From UMGS1225 sp034086705 (GTDB taxonomy: Bacteria > Bacillota > Clostridia > Oscillospirales > CAG-272), in NCBI GenBank assembly GCA_034086705.1, contig JAXDZV010000032.1, positions 1-64,000 on the forward strand: a stretch of DNA of 64,000 bases. The letters are read 5' to 3'. Of this stretch, positions 34,820 to 43,653 are shown in pieces (the first letter of the stretch is position 1; the number at the start of each line of letters is the position of its first letter). The position numbers and the translations under genes were made by a program. The notes beneath the pieces are model-generated. The model did no database searches. It worked only from the letters and a program-made list of their open reading frames with translations, and was not told the DNA's origin.

Positions 34820-34849
34820 ATTATACCACGGCGCCGTTGAGAGTGTCAA
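34820..34849 (-). promoter_or_regulatory. Promoter of the ZTP-controlled purine operon
   Basis: TTGACA at 34844-34849 and TATAAT at 34820-34825 on the minus strand, 18 bases apart, with an extended TGG. The aptamer begins about 15 bases after the expected start of transcription. Confidence 0.88.
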
Positions 34850-34893
34850 CGAGTCGATTTCATTGTTCACAAGATGTTCATAAACTTGCTGCC

Positions 34894-36312
34894 TCAGGTA
34901 CGGAAAAACGCCTTGACAGCACGGTAAGTCTCAAACACATCAAATTTGGAAACGAGCTCAAAGGGCGCATGCATCGAAAGCACAGGCACACCGATATCAA
35001 TGGTGTCAATATTATGCTGAGCAATATACATCGCCACGGTTCCGCCACCGCCCTGATCCACCTTGCCCAGTTCCCCCGTCTGCCAGAGCACGCCCGCATC
35101 GTCAAAGCACTGCCGCACAAACCCAAAGAATGAAGCACTGGCATCAGAAGTGCCGCTTTTTCCGCGGGCGCCGGTATATTTGGTGACAACCACACCGCGG
35201 TTGATATATGCAGCGTTGCGCTTATCATACACGGAGGCAAAATTCGGATCATATGCCGCATTGACATCGGCACTCAGACACGCGGATGCGGCGCGTACCG
35301 CTCGAGGATTTGCACCGCAGGCAAGACTCAGATCTTCCAGCAAGTCCGTCAGGATATCGCACTGCATCCCGCTGACTCCGTTGCTACCGGTTTCCTCTTT
35401 ATCTGCCAGCACCGCATATACGGTATGGCGGGGTGCGGAACATTCCAATAGCGCACGCAGCATCGGATATGCACACACGCGGTCGTCATGTCCATAGGCA
35501 CCGATCAAGGAACGGTCCAAGCCAACGTCACGTGCGGAAAAGGCCGGAACCAGACACAGCTCAGAGGTAATCAGGTCTGTCTCCGTTAAGCCGTATTTTT
35601 CCTGTAAAAGGCGCAACACATTTAGCTTGATTGCTTCTTCTCCCTGTACGTCGGGGCACGGCTCTGTGCCGCACAGCGCATTCAAATCCTCTCCGCCGAT
35701 TGCCTCTGCCAGTGGCTTTGCACTTTGATCCTTTCCCAAATGCGGCAACAAATCGGTAATACAAAACACGGGATCGCCTGCCTGGTCCCCAATGCAAATT
35801 TCAATTTGTTTGCCCGCAGCGGTTACCACTGTGCCATACAACGCCAATGGCAATGTCGGCCATTGATATTTGCGGATGCCGCCGTAATAATGCGTTTTCA
35901 GCAACGCCATGCCGTTTTCTTCGTACAACGGCACCGGCTTCAGATCCAGCCGGGGAGAATCAATGTGCGCGGCGGCAAGCCGCACCCCCTTTTCCATCGG
36001 TTCGCTGCCGATAACAAACAAATGCAAACTCTTACCGCGGTTGTTGTAATAAAACCGATCACCGCTGTGAACGGCACAGCCGAAAGTATACGGTTTAAAT
36101 CCCGCCTGTTCTGCCAACCGCACCGCATACCGCACGCACGCCTGCTCGGTTTTTCCTCCGTCTAAAAACGCCTTGTAGTCCGCACAAAAAGCTTCTGCCT
36201 GAGCGCGGCTTTGTGTCGTCTGCACTTGTGCCGCGGTCTGCGGTGTATAGCACAATGTTTTCCGCAGCTCTTCCGCTTGTACAGTTTGGTTTAATGATGT
36301 TCTGGTTTCCAT
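34894..36312 (-). CDS. M18 family aminopeptidase
   Basis: A 472-residue zinc aminopeptidase related to aspartyl aminopeptidase. AAHIDSPRLDLKP carries the first metal-binding His and Asp, and ADKEETGSNGVSG carries the catalytic Glu pair. ISADVNAAYDPN is represented by CLSADVNAAYDPN near residue 325, and VPVLSMHAPFELVSKFD has the last His ligand. Cytosolic, expected to form a dodecamer that trims N-terminal residues from peptides. AAAGGACGG precedes ATG 36312. Last gene of the DUF951-prfA operon, 22 bases after the transglycosylase. No clear terminator follows. Confidence 0.93.
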   Translation of the reverse strand: METRTSLNQTVQAEELRKTLCYTPQTAAQVQTTQSRAQAEAFCADYKAFLDGGKTEQACVRYAVRLAEQAGFKPYTFGCAVHSGDRFYYNNRGKSLHLFVIGSEPMEKGVRLAAAHIDSPRLDLKPVPLYEENGMALLKTHYYGGIRKYQWPTLPLALYGTVVTAAGKQIEICIGDQAGDPVFCITDLLPHLGKDQSAKPLAEAIGGEDLNALCGTEPCPDVQGEEAIKLNVLRLLQEKYGLTETDLITSELCLVPAFSARDVGLDRSLIGAYGHDDRVCAYPMLRALLECSAPRHTVYAVLADKEETGSNGVSGMQCDILTDLLEDLSLACGANPRAVRAASACLSADVNAAYDPNFASVYDKRNAAYINRGVVVTKYTGARGKSGTSDASASFFGFVRQCFDDAGVLWQTGELGKVDQGGGGTVAMYIAQHNIDTIDIGVPVLSMHAPFELVSKFDVFETYRAVKAFFRT

Positions 36313-36334
36313 GGTTCATCCGTCCTTTCCGGGA

Positions 36335-36919
36335 TCAAAGACCCCATACATGCTCATATCTGTATTTTGCCACGCGGCAACGGCGAACATACTCTGCCGT
36401 CTCGGAAATGGGAATCTCCAAAAGTACGCCATCGCGGGAGAGGGCGGGATCCGCCAGCCATTTTTGCACTCTGCCGATTCCCGCATTATACGCCGCATAA
36501 ACAGTTTCCCAATTTTCAAATTGCCGGTACAGATAGCTCAAAAGGTAGGTGCCCGCGTCAATATTCACCGCGGGGTCGTACAGCGCAGCCGGATCATACA
36601 CCTGAGCCCGTACGGTACACAGCCATTCATACGTTGTCGGCATCAGTTGCATCAAACCGACCGCCCCCACATGCGATACGGCATCTGCCGCAAATCCGCT
36701 CTCTGTGCGAATGACAGCGTAGATCACCGCCTGTGGCACCCCATGCTCCCGGGAAGCAGCGCAAACCAGCTCTGTATACTGCATCGGATACGCCGCCTTC
36801 TGCGCAGCACGCGTCGCAGCCTCTCCCGCCTTTCCCAAAAAGAAAAAGACCGTTACAATCAGGGTGGTTGTCAACAGCACACAAAGCACAAAACATGCCC
36901 CGCGCCACAGCGCTCTCAT
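36335..36919 (-). CDS. Lytic transglycosylase, SLT family
   Basis: A 194-residue secreted or membrane-anchored enzyme cleaving peptidoglycan with formation of 1,6-anhydro-muramic acid. A hydrophobic N-terminal segment (about residues 8-28) is a signal anchor. The SLT domain has the catalytic Glu in VIRTESGF, HVGAVGLMQLMP, and AAYNAGIGRV. The start overlaps the coaE stop by 4 bases. Same arrangement of coaE next to an SLT gene occurs in other Clostridia. Confidence 0.92.
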   Translation of the reverse strand: MRALWRGACFVLCVLLTTTLIVTVFFFLGKAGEAATRAAQKAAYPMQYTELVCAASREHGVPQAVIYAVIRTESGFAADAVSHVGAVGLMQLMPTTYEWLCTVRAQVYDPAALYDPAVNIDAGTYLLSYLYRQFENWETVYAAYNAGIGRVQKWLADPALSRDGVLLEIPISETAEYVRRCRVAKYRYEHVWGL

Positions 36920-37557
36920 TGCGCACCGCCCGCCGCCACGGCCCGGGCACGCAACTCGGAAAATAAGGTTTGCGCTGCATGTTCAAACGCCTGTTGTGTG
37001 CCGTTATTTTCCAAAATATAATCGCACCGTGCACGCAGCGCCGCATCGTCCAATTGCGCCGCAATGCGCGTTTCTGCCGCCGATTGCGAAATATCGTCTC
37101 GCTCCGTTATGCGCGCAATGCGCAGCTCTTTGTGAGAAACTACCCCCACCGTGACATCGCATTGCCGGTCAAACCCGCTCTCAAACAACAGCGGCGCGTC
37201 TATGACGACAAGCTCTGCCCCCGCCGCACGCTGCGCCGCAAGCCAGGTACCGCAGGCGGCAAGAATATACTTGTGCGTAACCGCGTTTAACCTTGCTTGC
37301 TTCTCCGCACGCCTGTGTTCATCTTCTTCTCCAAAAACCATCTGCGCCAGCCGGCGGCGATTGAGTGTTCCGTCGGCACGTAAGATCCCCGTTCCGAAAA
37401 ACTCAATCAACTCAGACAGGCACGGCGTGCCAGGCGTTGTTACCGCACGAGACAACAAATCCGTATTCAGCGAAGGAATTTGCATTTGCTCCAACGCTTG
37501 GCAAAGGGTGGTTTTTCCCACACCGCTGCCACCTGTCAACCCGACAACCATCATCAT
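36916..37557 (-). CDS. coaE: Dephospho-CoA kinase
   Basis: A 213-residue enzyme catalysing the last step of coenzyme A synthesis. The P-loop is GLTGGSGVGKTT at the N-terminus; DTDLLSRAV is represented by NTDLLSRAVTTPG, and VVIDAPLLFESG is the conserved family segment. ATG 37557 follows GGAAAGGA; the frame is open further upstream but without family similarity. It lies 37 bases after hisS. Confidence 0.95.
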   Translation of the reverse strand: MMMVVGLTGGSGVGKTTLCQALEQMQIPSLNTDLLSRAVTTPGTPCLSELIEFFGTGILRADGTLNRRRLAQMVFGEEDEHRRAEKQARLNAVTHKYILAACGTWLAAQRAAGAELVVIDAPLLFESGFDRQCDVTVGVVSHKELRIARITERDDISQSAAETRIAAQLDDAALRARCDYILENNGTQQAFEHAAQTLFSELRARAVAAGGAQ

Positions 37558-37594
37558 ATCGTGTTTTTCCTTTCCGGCCTGTGTTGCAGAATCT

Positions 37595-38956
37595 TTATGT
37601 GAAATCCGCTGCAATCGGCGGCGCAGCACGACGCGCCGCGATGCCCGCGCGAATCACGCCTGACAGCGTTGCTGCATCTGCTGTCTGCTGCATACCGCTT
37701 TCCAACTCTTTTAGCGTTGCCTGGCCGGCCGCAATTTCATCTTCTCCCAGGAAAATGACATACGGAATGCCAAGTTTATCTGCATAGGCCAGCTTGTTCT
37801 TCAGTTTCTTTGCCTCCGTGTGTAACTGGCAGCGAATACCGTCTGCACGCAGCGCCGTAGCCAGAGAAACAGCACTGTCCAACTGCGGAGTCATAGGCAA
37901 AATCAAAACATCTGCCGGCGCAGTTAATACTGCATCGTTGAGCAACCCCTGCTCCTGCAATACATAAAACAGCCGCGTCAACCCAATAGAAATTCCCACG
38001 CCCGGCAGCACACGATCCGTATAATATCCAGCCAGATTGTCATACCGTCCGCCGGAGCAAATGGACCCAATCTGCGGATACTCCGGCAAAATTGTCTCAT
38101 ACACCGTGCCGGTATAATAATCCAGCCCACGCGCAATGGTCAAATCTACACAAAACGCTTCCTGCGGTACACCAAAGGCGTCCAAATACCGCAAAACGGT
38201 CTCAAGTTCTTGTACCCCGCGGTCAAAAACCTCGCTGCGCCCACAATAGCCGTGTAACATCTCTAACAGAGACTCGCCACGTACCTGCGCGCCGACAAAT
38301 GCAGTCACCTCCCGGGCAGTCTGCACCGACAGTCCCTGCTCTATCAACAGTTCTTCAACTTTTTCCGCACCGATTTTCTCCAGCTTATCGATGGTTCGTA
38401 AAATCATCTCCGAACGGTCCCCCACGCCCAATATCTCAAAAAAACCGTTCAGAATCTTGCGATTGTTGACCCGGATACAAAACCGGCGCAGCCCCATATC
38501 GCAGAAAGTGCGATAGATAATGCTCGGAATCTCCGCCTCATTGATAATATCCAGCGTCCCGTCACCGATGATGTCAATATCCGCCTGATAAAATTCCCGA
38601 AACCGCCCGCGCTGTGTGCGCTCACCGCGGTATACCTTACCAATTTGATAGCGCCGGAAAGGAAAAGACAGCTCCGCTGCGTGCAGTGCCACGTACTTCG
38701 CAAGCGGTACAGTTAAATCAAACCGCAGCGAAAGGTCTGCATCCCCTTTTTCAAACCGGTAGATTTGCTTTTCTGTCTCCCCGCCCCCCTTAGCAAGCAA
38801 AACCTCGCTTGCCTCGATGATGGGAGTGTCCAGCGGCGTAAAACCGTATAATGCATATGTGCGGCGCAGAATCTCCATCATACGCTCCATCTGCATCTGC
38901 TGCGCCGGCAGCAGCTCCATAAAGCCGGACAGTGTCCGCGGCCTGACTTTTTCCAT
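37595..38956 (-). CDS. hisS: Histidyl-tRNA synthetase
   Basis: A 453-residue class II aminoacyl-tRNA synthetase. Motif 2 is in RYQIGKVYRGER and FREFYQADIDIIG; histidine-specific loops are LTIARGLDYYTGTVYE and GSICSGGRYDNL. The C-terminal anticodon-binding domain follows from about residue 340. AAGGAG precedes ATG 38956. No T-box leader is seen; it is transcribed within the operon, 55 bases after sua5. Confidence 0.97.
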   Translation of the reverse strand: MEKVRPRTLSGFMELLPAQQMQMERMMEILRRTYALYGFTPLDTPIIEASEVLLAKGGGETEKQIYRFEKGDADLSLRFDLTVPLAKYVALHAAELSFPFRRYQIGKVYRGERTQRGRFREFYQADIDIIGDGTLDIINEAEIPSIIYRTFCDMGLRRFCIRVNNRKILNGFFEILGVGDRSEMILRTIDKLEKIGAEKVEELLIEQGLSVQTAREVTAFVGAQVRGESLLEMLHGYCGRSEVFDRGVQELETVLRYLDAFGVPQEAFCVDLTIARGLDYYTGTVYETILPEYPQIGSICSGGRYDNLAGYYTDRVLPGVGISIGLTRLFYVLQEQGLLNDAVLTAPADVLILPMTPQLDSAVSLATALRADGIRCQLHTEAKKLKNKLAYADKLGIPYVIFLGEDEIAAGQATLKELESGMQQTADAATLSGVIRAGIAARRAAPPIAADFT

Positions 38957-39011
38957 GCTTCTTCTCTCCTTGTTAGCTTTGTTCCATTTGCGGTATTTTT
39001 TGCTGCGCCTC

Positions 39012-40118
39012 TTACGATGGCGGTGTATTTGCCGTTTGCACAGGCACAATTCGAAACCCCGCCGCTTTTGCAAGCCGGTTATATACGGCAAGCCCAATCC
39101 CCTGCGGTTGCGGCAACGGCGCATAAATACATACAGCGTCTGTATCATCAAAAGCGCGCAAACAGGCAAAAAGCCTGTGCGCCTGCATCTGTACGTCATC
39201 GCGCGGACCAAGGGACATGGTCAGCGGCCCCTGCAAAAGAGCTTCATCTTCCGCATAACACAAAATCCCCGTATGTGGCTGAGCCCGCTTTTCCAAAAGC
39301 GCCGCCCGCTGTGCCGCCGGCGTACCCCTGAGCAATGTAACCGTTGCACGCGGAGCATAGTGCCTATATTTCATGCCGGGCGCCTGCGGACGCAACGTCT
39401 CATTTGCCTGTTGCAGCACCGTTTGATCCAATGCAACACGGTTCGTTCCCACCGCTTGCTGCAGCATCTGCGGCGTAACTGCACCCGGACGCAACACCGT
39501 CAGCGTTTCATCCTCCTGCAGCCGAATAACCGTAGACTCCACGCCTACCGCCGCATCCGGGCCGCATAAAATCATATCTACCCTACCATATAGATCACGG
39601 ATAACATGCTGTGCCGTTGTGGGGCTGGGTTTTCCGGATAAATTGGCGGACGGCGCCGCCACCGGAACCCCGGCTTGTAAAATCAGCGTACGCGCCGCTT
39701 GCTCTGACGGCAGCCGAAGGCCCACCGTTGAAAGCCCCCCCGTTACACTATCCGGAATACAGGCACGCTTTTGCACAATCATCGTCAGCGGGCCCGGCCA
39801 AAACCGTGCCGCCAGCTCTTCAAACAGCGGAGTGGGATAGGCAAATTGCGCCGCCTGCGCTGTCTTTGCAATATGTACAATCAGCGGATTGTCCGCCGGG
39901 CGGCCTTTCGCGGCATAAACCCGCCGCGCCGCATCAGGATCCAGCGCGTTTGCACCTAAACCATACACAGTTTCCGTGGGAAACGCAACCAAACCGCCTC
40001 GGCGCAAGCACTGCGCCGCCCGGGCAAGCTGCTGCTGTGCATCCGGTGCCGATAAATCAATCAGCTCTGTTTGGAGATTTGGTGCTGTCGGTGTATGAAT
40101 TGCATTGTTCTGTTCCAT
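39012..40118 (-). CDS. sua5: Threonylcarbamoyl-AMP synthase, Sua5 type
   Basis: A 368-residue enzyme making threonylcarbamoyl-AMP for t6A at position 37 of ANN-decoding tRNAs. The YrdC domain holds FPTETVYGLGANA, KGRPADNPLIVHI and PSANLSGKPSPT. The C-terminal Sua5 domain begins after the linker PGMKYRHYAPRATV, which distinguishes Sua5 from the shorter TsaC. AAAGG precedes ATG 40118, 13 bases after prfA. Adjacent prfA-sua5 is common in Firmicutes. Confidence 0.95.
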   Translation of the reverse strand: MEQNNAIHTPTAPNLQTELIDLSAPDAQQQLARAAQCLRRGGLVAFPTETVYGLGANALDPDAARRVYAAKGRPADNPLIVHIAKTAQAAQFAYPTPLFEELAARFWPGPLTMIVQKRACIPDSVTGGLSTVGLRLPSEQAARTLILQAGVPVAAPSANLSGKPSPTTAQHVIRDLYGRVDMILCGPDAAVGVESTVIRLQEDETLTVLRPGAVTPQMLQQAVGTNRVALDQTVLQQANETLRPQAPGMKYRHYAPRATVTLLRGTPAAQRAALLEKRAQPHTGILCYAEDEALLQGPLTMSLGPRDDVQMQAHRLFACLRAFDDTDAVCIYAPLPQPQGIGLAVYNRLAKAAGFRIVPVQTANTPPS

Positions 40119-40131
40119 GTGTTGCCTTTCT

Positions 40132-41229
40132 TTACTGTATCTGCATCTGCGTCGTCTGCCCCGGCGGCGACGTCGTATCGCTCTGCTGTGCCGCCTGCGC
40201 CGCAAGCAGAGCATCGATCAAACGATCCATATCCCCGTTGAGAACCCCTTCCAGCGAATACAGTGTCAGATTGATGCGATGATCGCTCACACGGCCTTGC
40301 GGAAAATTATACGTGCGGATTCGCTCAGAACGGTCCGCCGTGCCAACCTGCGCACGCCGTTGCCCGGCAATGCGCTCTTGTTGCGCTGTGCGTTCTCGCT
40401 CATAGAGCTTGGCACGTAAAATGCGAAGCGCCTTGTCTTTGTTTTTAAACTGGCTGCGCTCATCTTGACATTCTACCACAATTCCCGTAGGCAAATGAGT
40501 AATGCGGATGGCGCTCTCGGTTTTGTTGATATGCTGCCCCCCCGCACCGCTGGATTTACAGCTTTCTATTTTGAGCTGCGCAGGCAACAGTTCCACCTCA
40601 ACCTGATCTGCCTGCGGCAGCACCGCAACGGTCGCCGTGGATGTCTGGATGCGCCCCTGCGACTCCGTGCGGGGCACCCGTTGCACACGGTGTACGCCGC
40701 TTTCATATTTCAGCCGCGCATACGCTCCCGTGCCATTGACCAAAAAACAAACTTCGCGCAGACCGCCTAACTCCGTCTCGCTTTGCGACATAAGCTCTGT
40801 GTGAAAACCGCGGCGCGTGGCATACATGCAATACATGCGGTACAGATCTGCCGCGAACAGCGCAGCCTCTTCCCCACCTGCCCCTGCGCGAATCTCCATC
40901 ACAACCGCCCGGTCATCATCTGTATCCTGGGCAGCATGCGCCAGCATGCTTTGCAGCTTTTGCCAGATAGCTCGCTGCGTTTTCTGAGCAGTTTGTACTT
41001 CCTGTGCCGCCAGCGCAGCAAGCTCTTCGTCTTGTAGCAATTCCTCCGCTTGTTGCTGCTGACGCTGTGCCGCAAGATACTCCTCATACACAGCTGCCAG
41101 CGGCTCTTTTTGTGCGTATTCACGCCGAAGCGTCGCATACTGCTGACGATCCCGTAGAATCTGCGGCTGCTGCAAAAGCGCCGCAAGCTCCGCAGTGCGT
41201 GCCCGCAGCGCCTCAAGCTTTTCCTGCAT
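40132..41229 (-). CDS. prfA: Peptide chain release factor 1
   Basis: A 365-residue factor releasing peptides at UAA and UAG. GSGAGGQHINKTES contains the catalytic GGQ, and RVPRTESQGRIQTS carries the P-x-T tripeptide typical of RF1 (RF2 has SPF). GGAGG precedes ATG 41229, which lies within the end of the DUF951 gene. The prmC methyltransferase gene that often follows is absent; sua5 comes next. Confidence 0.97.
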   Translation of the reverse strand: MQEKLEALRARTAELAALLQQPQILRDRQQYATLRREYAQKEPLAAVYEEYLAAQRQQQQAEELLQDEELAALAAQEVQTAQKTQRAIWQKLQSMLAHAAQDTDDDRAVVMEIRAGAGGEEAALFAADLYRMYCMYATRRGFHTELMSQSETELGGLREVCFLVNGTGAYARLKYESGVHRVQRVPRTESQGRIQTSTATVAVLPQADQVEVELLPAQLKIESCKSSGAGGQHINKTESAIRITHLPTGIVVECQDERSQFKNKDKALRILRAKLYERERTAQQERIAGQRRAQVGTADRSERIRTYNFPQGRVSDHRINLTLYSLEGVLNGDMDRLIDALLAAQAAQQSDTTSPPGQTTQMQIQ

Positions 41230-41413
41230 CGCTCACAACCTCCCTAACCGCCCGCTCAAATGCGATGCGCTCCATGCGCACCACTCTACCGCATCCACAA
41301 CAGGCAGCCCCGATATCCGCGCCAACACGCAAAATTCGAAACCGATCCGTACCGCAGGGATGCACTTTACGCATTCTTACCACCGTGCCTACGCACAACT
41401 GTTCTCGCTCCAT
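41213..41413 (-). CDS. DUF951 family protein
   Basis: A 66-residue protein with GTVVRMRKVHPCG near the N-terminus and the GCGR motif, the usual DUF951 layout of a small beta protein with conserved Cys residues that could bind metal or nucleic acid. One odd point is ACCGCGR, with an extra Cys. ATG 41413 follows GAGG by 8 bases; GTG 41422 is possible. It overlaps prfA by 17 bases and is the first gene of the operon. Confidence 0.85.
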   Translation of the reverse strand: MEREQLCVGTVVRMRKVHPCGTDRFRILRVGADIGAACCGCGRVVRMERIAFERAVREVVSDAGKA

Positions 41414-41443
41414 GCAAGACACCTCGCTCTTTGCAATCGTCTT

Positions 41444-41472
41444 ATCTTATCATATCCTGCCTGTTTTGTAAA
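41444..41472 (-). promoter_or_regulatory. Promoter of the DUF951-prfA-sua5-hisS-coaE-SLT-M18 operon
   Basis: TTTACA at 41467-41472 and TAAGAT at 41444-41449 on the minus strand, 17 bases apart. Confidence 0.55.
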
Positions 41473-41551
41473 TATCTGTCCGGATAAAAATCTCCTGCGT
41501 TCATGATTTCGTTGCAAGCGCAAAGTTTTTCAAAAACTTGCAGGTTTTCTC

Positions 41552-41580
41552 TTGTGAAAATGCAAAACACATGTTATAAT
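41552..41580 (+). promoter_or_regulatory. Promoter of the Re-citrate-synthase-like gene
   Basis: TTGTGA at 41552-41557 and TATAAT at 41575-41580, 17 bases apart, with TGT giving an extended -10. Confidence 0.75.
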
Positions 41581-41604
41581 AAAATCCTATTTTCGAATCT
41601 TTGC

Positions 41605-41628
41605 GCGTCAAAGACTCCTATTTGACGC
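41605..41628 (+). promoter_or_regulatory. Perfect inverted repeat in the 5' leader
   Basis: GCGTCAAA (41605-41612) and TTTGACGC (41621-41628) flank an 8-base spacer, beginning about 18 bases after the expected transcription start. No T run follows, so it is not a terminator. It could be a repressor site or an mRNA hairpin. Confidence 0.5.
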
Positions 41629-41664
41629 CGTACAACGCATTTACCGGAAAGGAGCGATCGATTT

Positions 41665-43119
41665 ATGCAAGAAAACAACTGTGAAAAAATGCAGGATTCG
41701 CCGACATTGCAATTCTCCCAGCAAACCAATCTGCTGGAACAAGCGGCCTATAAATATCAACTGCAAGACAGGCAAACGCCGAATTTGTACCGCCAACTTT
41801 ACGATTATGCATCTGTACCAAAGGTTTCCTTTAACCACCGCAGTGTTCCTTTATGCATGCCGGAAAATATCTGGATGACAGACACCACCTTTCGCGACGG
41901 GCAGCAATCTACCTCGCCGTTTACGGAAAAGCAGATTGTGGCGCTCTATCGTCTGCTGGCAAAGCTGGGCGGTCCGAAGGGGTTGATTCGGCAAAGTGAA
42001 TTTTTTGTTTACACGGAAAAAGACCGCCGCGCCGTACAGGCGTGTATGGATACGGGGCTTCCCTTTCCGGAGGTTACCACTTGGATTCGCGCCAACGAGC
42101 AGGATTTCAAACTTGTAAAAGATTTGGGAATCCGCGAGACAGGCGTGCTGCTCTCCTGCTCCGATTACCATATTTACAATAAAATGGGGCTCACACGTGC
42201 CCAGGCAATGGATCGTTACCTGGGCATTGTGCGCCGCATTATGGAATACGGTATTTCCCCACGTTGCCATTTTGAGGACATTACCCGGGCAGATTTTTAC
42301 GGCTTTGTTGTTCCGCTTGCCGCAGCTTTGGAGGATTTGTCACGTCAAAGCGGCATCCCCGTAAAAATTCGTGCATGCGATACCATGGGATTCGGAGTTT
42401 CCTATCCGGGTGCTGCGCTGCCCCGCAGCGTTGGCGGCATCATCTACGGGCTACACCACTATGCCGGCATTCCCTCTGAGCGTTTGGAATGGCATGGGCA
42501 TAACGATTTTTACAAAGTTGTCACCAACGCCGCTACTGCGTGGCTGTATGGATGTTCCTCCGTCAATTGCTCCATGCTGGGTATCGGAGAACGCACGGGC
42601 AACTGCCCACTGGAAGCGATGGTCATTGAATATGCGTCACTGCGCGGCACACAGGATGGTATGGATCTCTCGGTGATCACAGAGATCGCCCGGTACTTTG
42701 AAGAAGAAATCGGATACGAAATACCGCCGCGCACCCCGTTTGTCGGCCGCAATTTTAATGTAACACGCGCCGGCATTCACGCAGACGGGCTGCTCAAAGA
42801 TGAAGAAATTTACAATATTTTTGACACCGCAAAAATATTGAATCGGCCTGCCTGCGTCGCCGTAGATGCACACAGCGGACTGGCAGGTATCGCGCACTGG
42901 CTCAACAGCTATTTCCGATTGGAAAAAGAAGATGCCATAGACAAACGGGCGCCGTTGGTTGCTGCAATCAAAGAACAGGTAGACGCCTTGTATGCAAACG
43001 GGCGCTGCACCGTCATGGGAGACGGCGAGTTGGAGGATATTCTGCGTCGCACAGATTATTCCGCGTATGAGCATTACGCGCACATACACCAACTCGCAAA
43101 AAACAAAGATAATGCGTAA
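41665..43119 (+). CDS. HMGL-family Claisen condensing enzyme, probable Re-citrate synthase
   Basis: A 484-residue enzyme related to isopropylmalate and homocitrate synthases, condensing acetyl-CoA with a 2-oxo acid. WMTDTTFRDGQQS starts the barrel with the metal-binding Asp. RCHFEDITRADFYGFV, and WHGHNDFYKVVTNAATAWLYG with the His ligands, follow, then GIGERTGNCPLEAMV. The DTTFRDGQQ variant and the HNDFYK segment resemble the clostridial Re-citrate synthase more than LeuA, which reads DTTLRDGEQ. No leuBCD genes are near. Isopropylmalate or homocitrate synthase remains possible. It has its own promoter; yqeG follows by 15 bases. Confidence 0.7.
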   Translation: MQENNCEKMQDSPTLQFSQQTNLLEQAAYKYQLQDRQTPNLYRQLYDYASVPKVSFNHRSVPLCMPENIWMTDTTFRDGQQSTSPFTEKQIVALYRLLAKLGGPKGLIRQSEFFVYTEKDRRAVQACMDTGLPFPEVTTWIRANEQDFKLVKDLGIRETGVLLSCSDYHIYNKMGLTRAQAMDRYLGIVRRIMEYGISPRCHFEDITRADFYGFVVPLAAALEDLSRQSGIPVKIRACDTMGFGVSYPGAALPRSVGGIIYGLHHYAGIPSERLEWHGHNDFYKVVTNAATAWLYGCSSVNCSMLGIGERTGNCPLEAMVIEYASLRGTQDGMDLSVITEIARYFEEEIGYEIPPRTPFVGRNFNVTRAGIHADGLLKDEEIYNIFDTAKILNRPACVAVDAHSGLAGIAHWLNSYFRLEKEDAIDKRAPLVAAIKEQVDALYANGRCTVMGDGELEDILRRTDYSAYEHYAHIHQLAKNKDNA

Positions 43120-43134
43120 AAAGGAGAGATGTAC

Positions 43135-43653
43135 ATGAAGCACCCGCTGCATCCGGACGCAATGCTGGGTGACTTCGCCGCCGTGACACCCGCGCTGCTG
43201 CACGCGTACGGGGTGCGCGCGCTTTTGTGCGACATCGACAACACCCTTGTTCCCTATGAAGAGGCGGAGCCGACAGACGCAGTTCGCCGCTGGCTAGCAG
43301 CACTGGCAGATGCCGGTATTTGCATCGGCTTTGTGTCCAACAACGACCCTGCGCGGGTCAACCGCTTTAATCAATCGCTGCAGCTGTTTGCCTACGCCAA
43401 GGCCGGCAAACCCTCTACGCGTGCGGTTCGAGCTTTTCTTGCACAGTCAGGCATGGCGCCGCAGCAAACGGCATTGTTGGGAGATCAACTTTTTACAGAT
43501 GTACTGTGCGCGCGTTGCAGCGGTCTGGTTAGCTTTCTCGTACCGCCTATTCGTGATAAAAAAACACTGTTTTTCCGTACAAAGCGTCTGCTGGAAAAAC
43601 CTTTCCTCGCTTCCTTCCGAAAAAAACAAAAAAAAGCCCGCCGCTGCGTATAA
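43135..43653 (+). CDS. YqeG family HAD phosphatase
   Basis: A 172-residue HAD-superfamily phosphatase with motif I LLCDIDNTLVPYEE, motif II FVSNNDPARV, Lys in KAGKPSTRA and motif IV LLGDQLFTDVLCA. The family (YqeG, HAD-IIIA) includes mitochondrial phosphatidylglycerol-phosphate phosphatases, but the bacterial role is uncertain. AAGGAG precedes ATG 43135; an ATG 6 bases upstream lies within the spacing of that site. The C-terminus is rich in Lys and Arg. Confidence 0.88.
   Translation: MKHPLHPDAMLGDFAAVTPALLHAYGVRALLCDIDNTLVPYEEAEPTDAVRRWLAALADAGICIGFVSNNDPARVNRFNQSLQLFAYAKAGKPSTRAVRAFLAQSGMAPQQTALLGDQLFTDVLCARCSGLVSFLVPPIRDKKTLFFRTKRLLEKPFLASFRKKQKKARRCV

Noticed and set aside
38957..39011. 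T-box leader before hisS
   Set aside because: The gap to sua5 is only 55 bases, with no specifier stem or T-box sequence.
43129..43134. Earlier ATG for the yqeG gene
   Set aside because: It lies directly behind AAGGAG with too little spacing. ATG 43135 has the normal distance.
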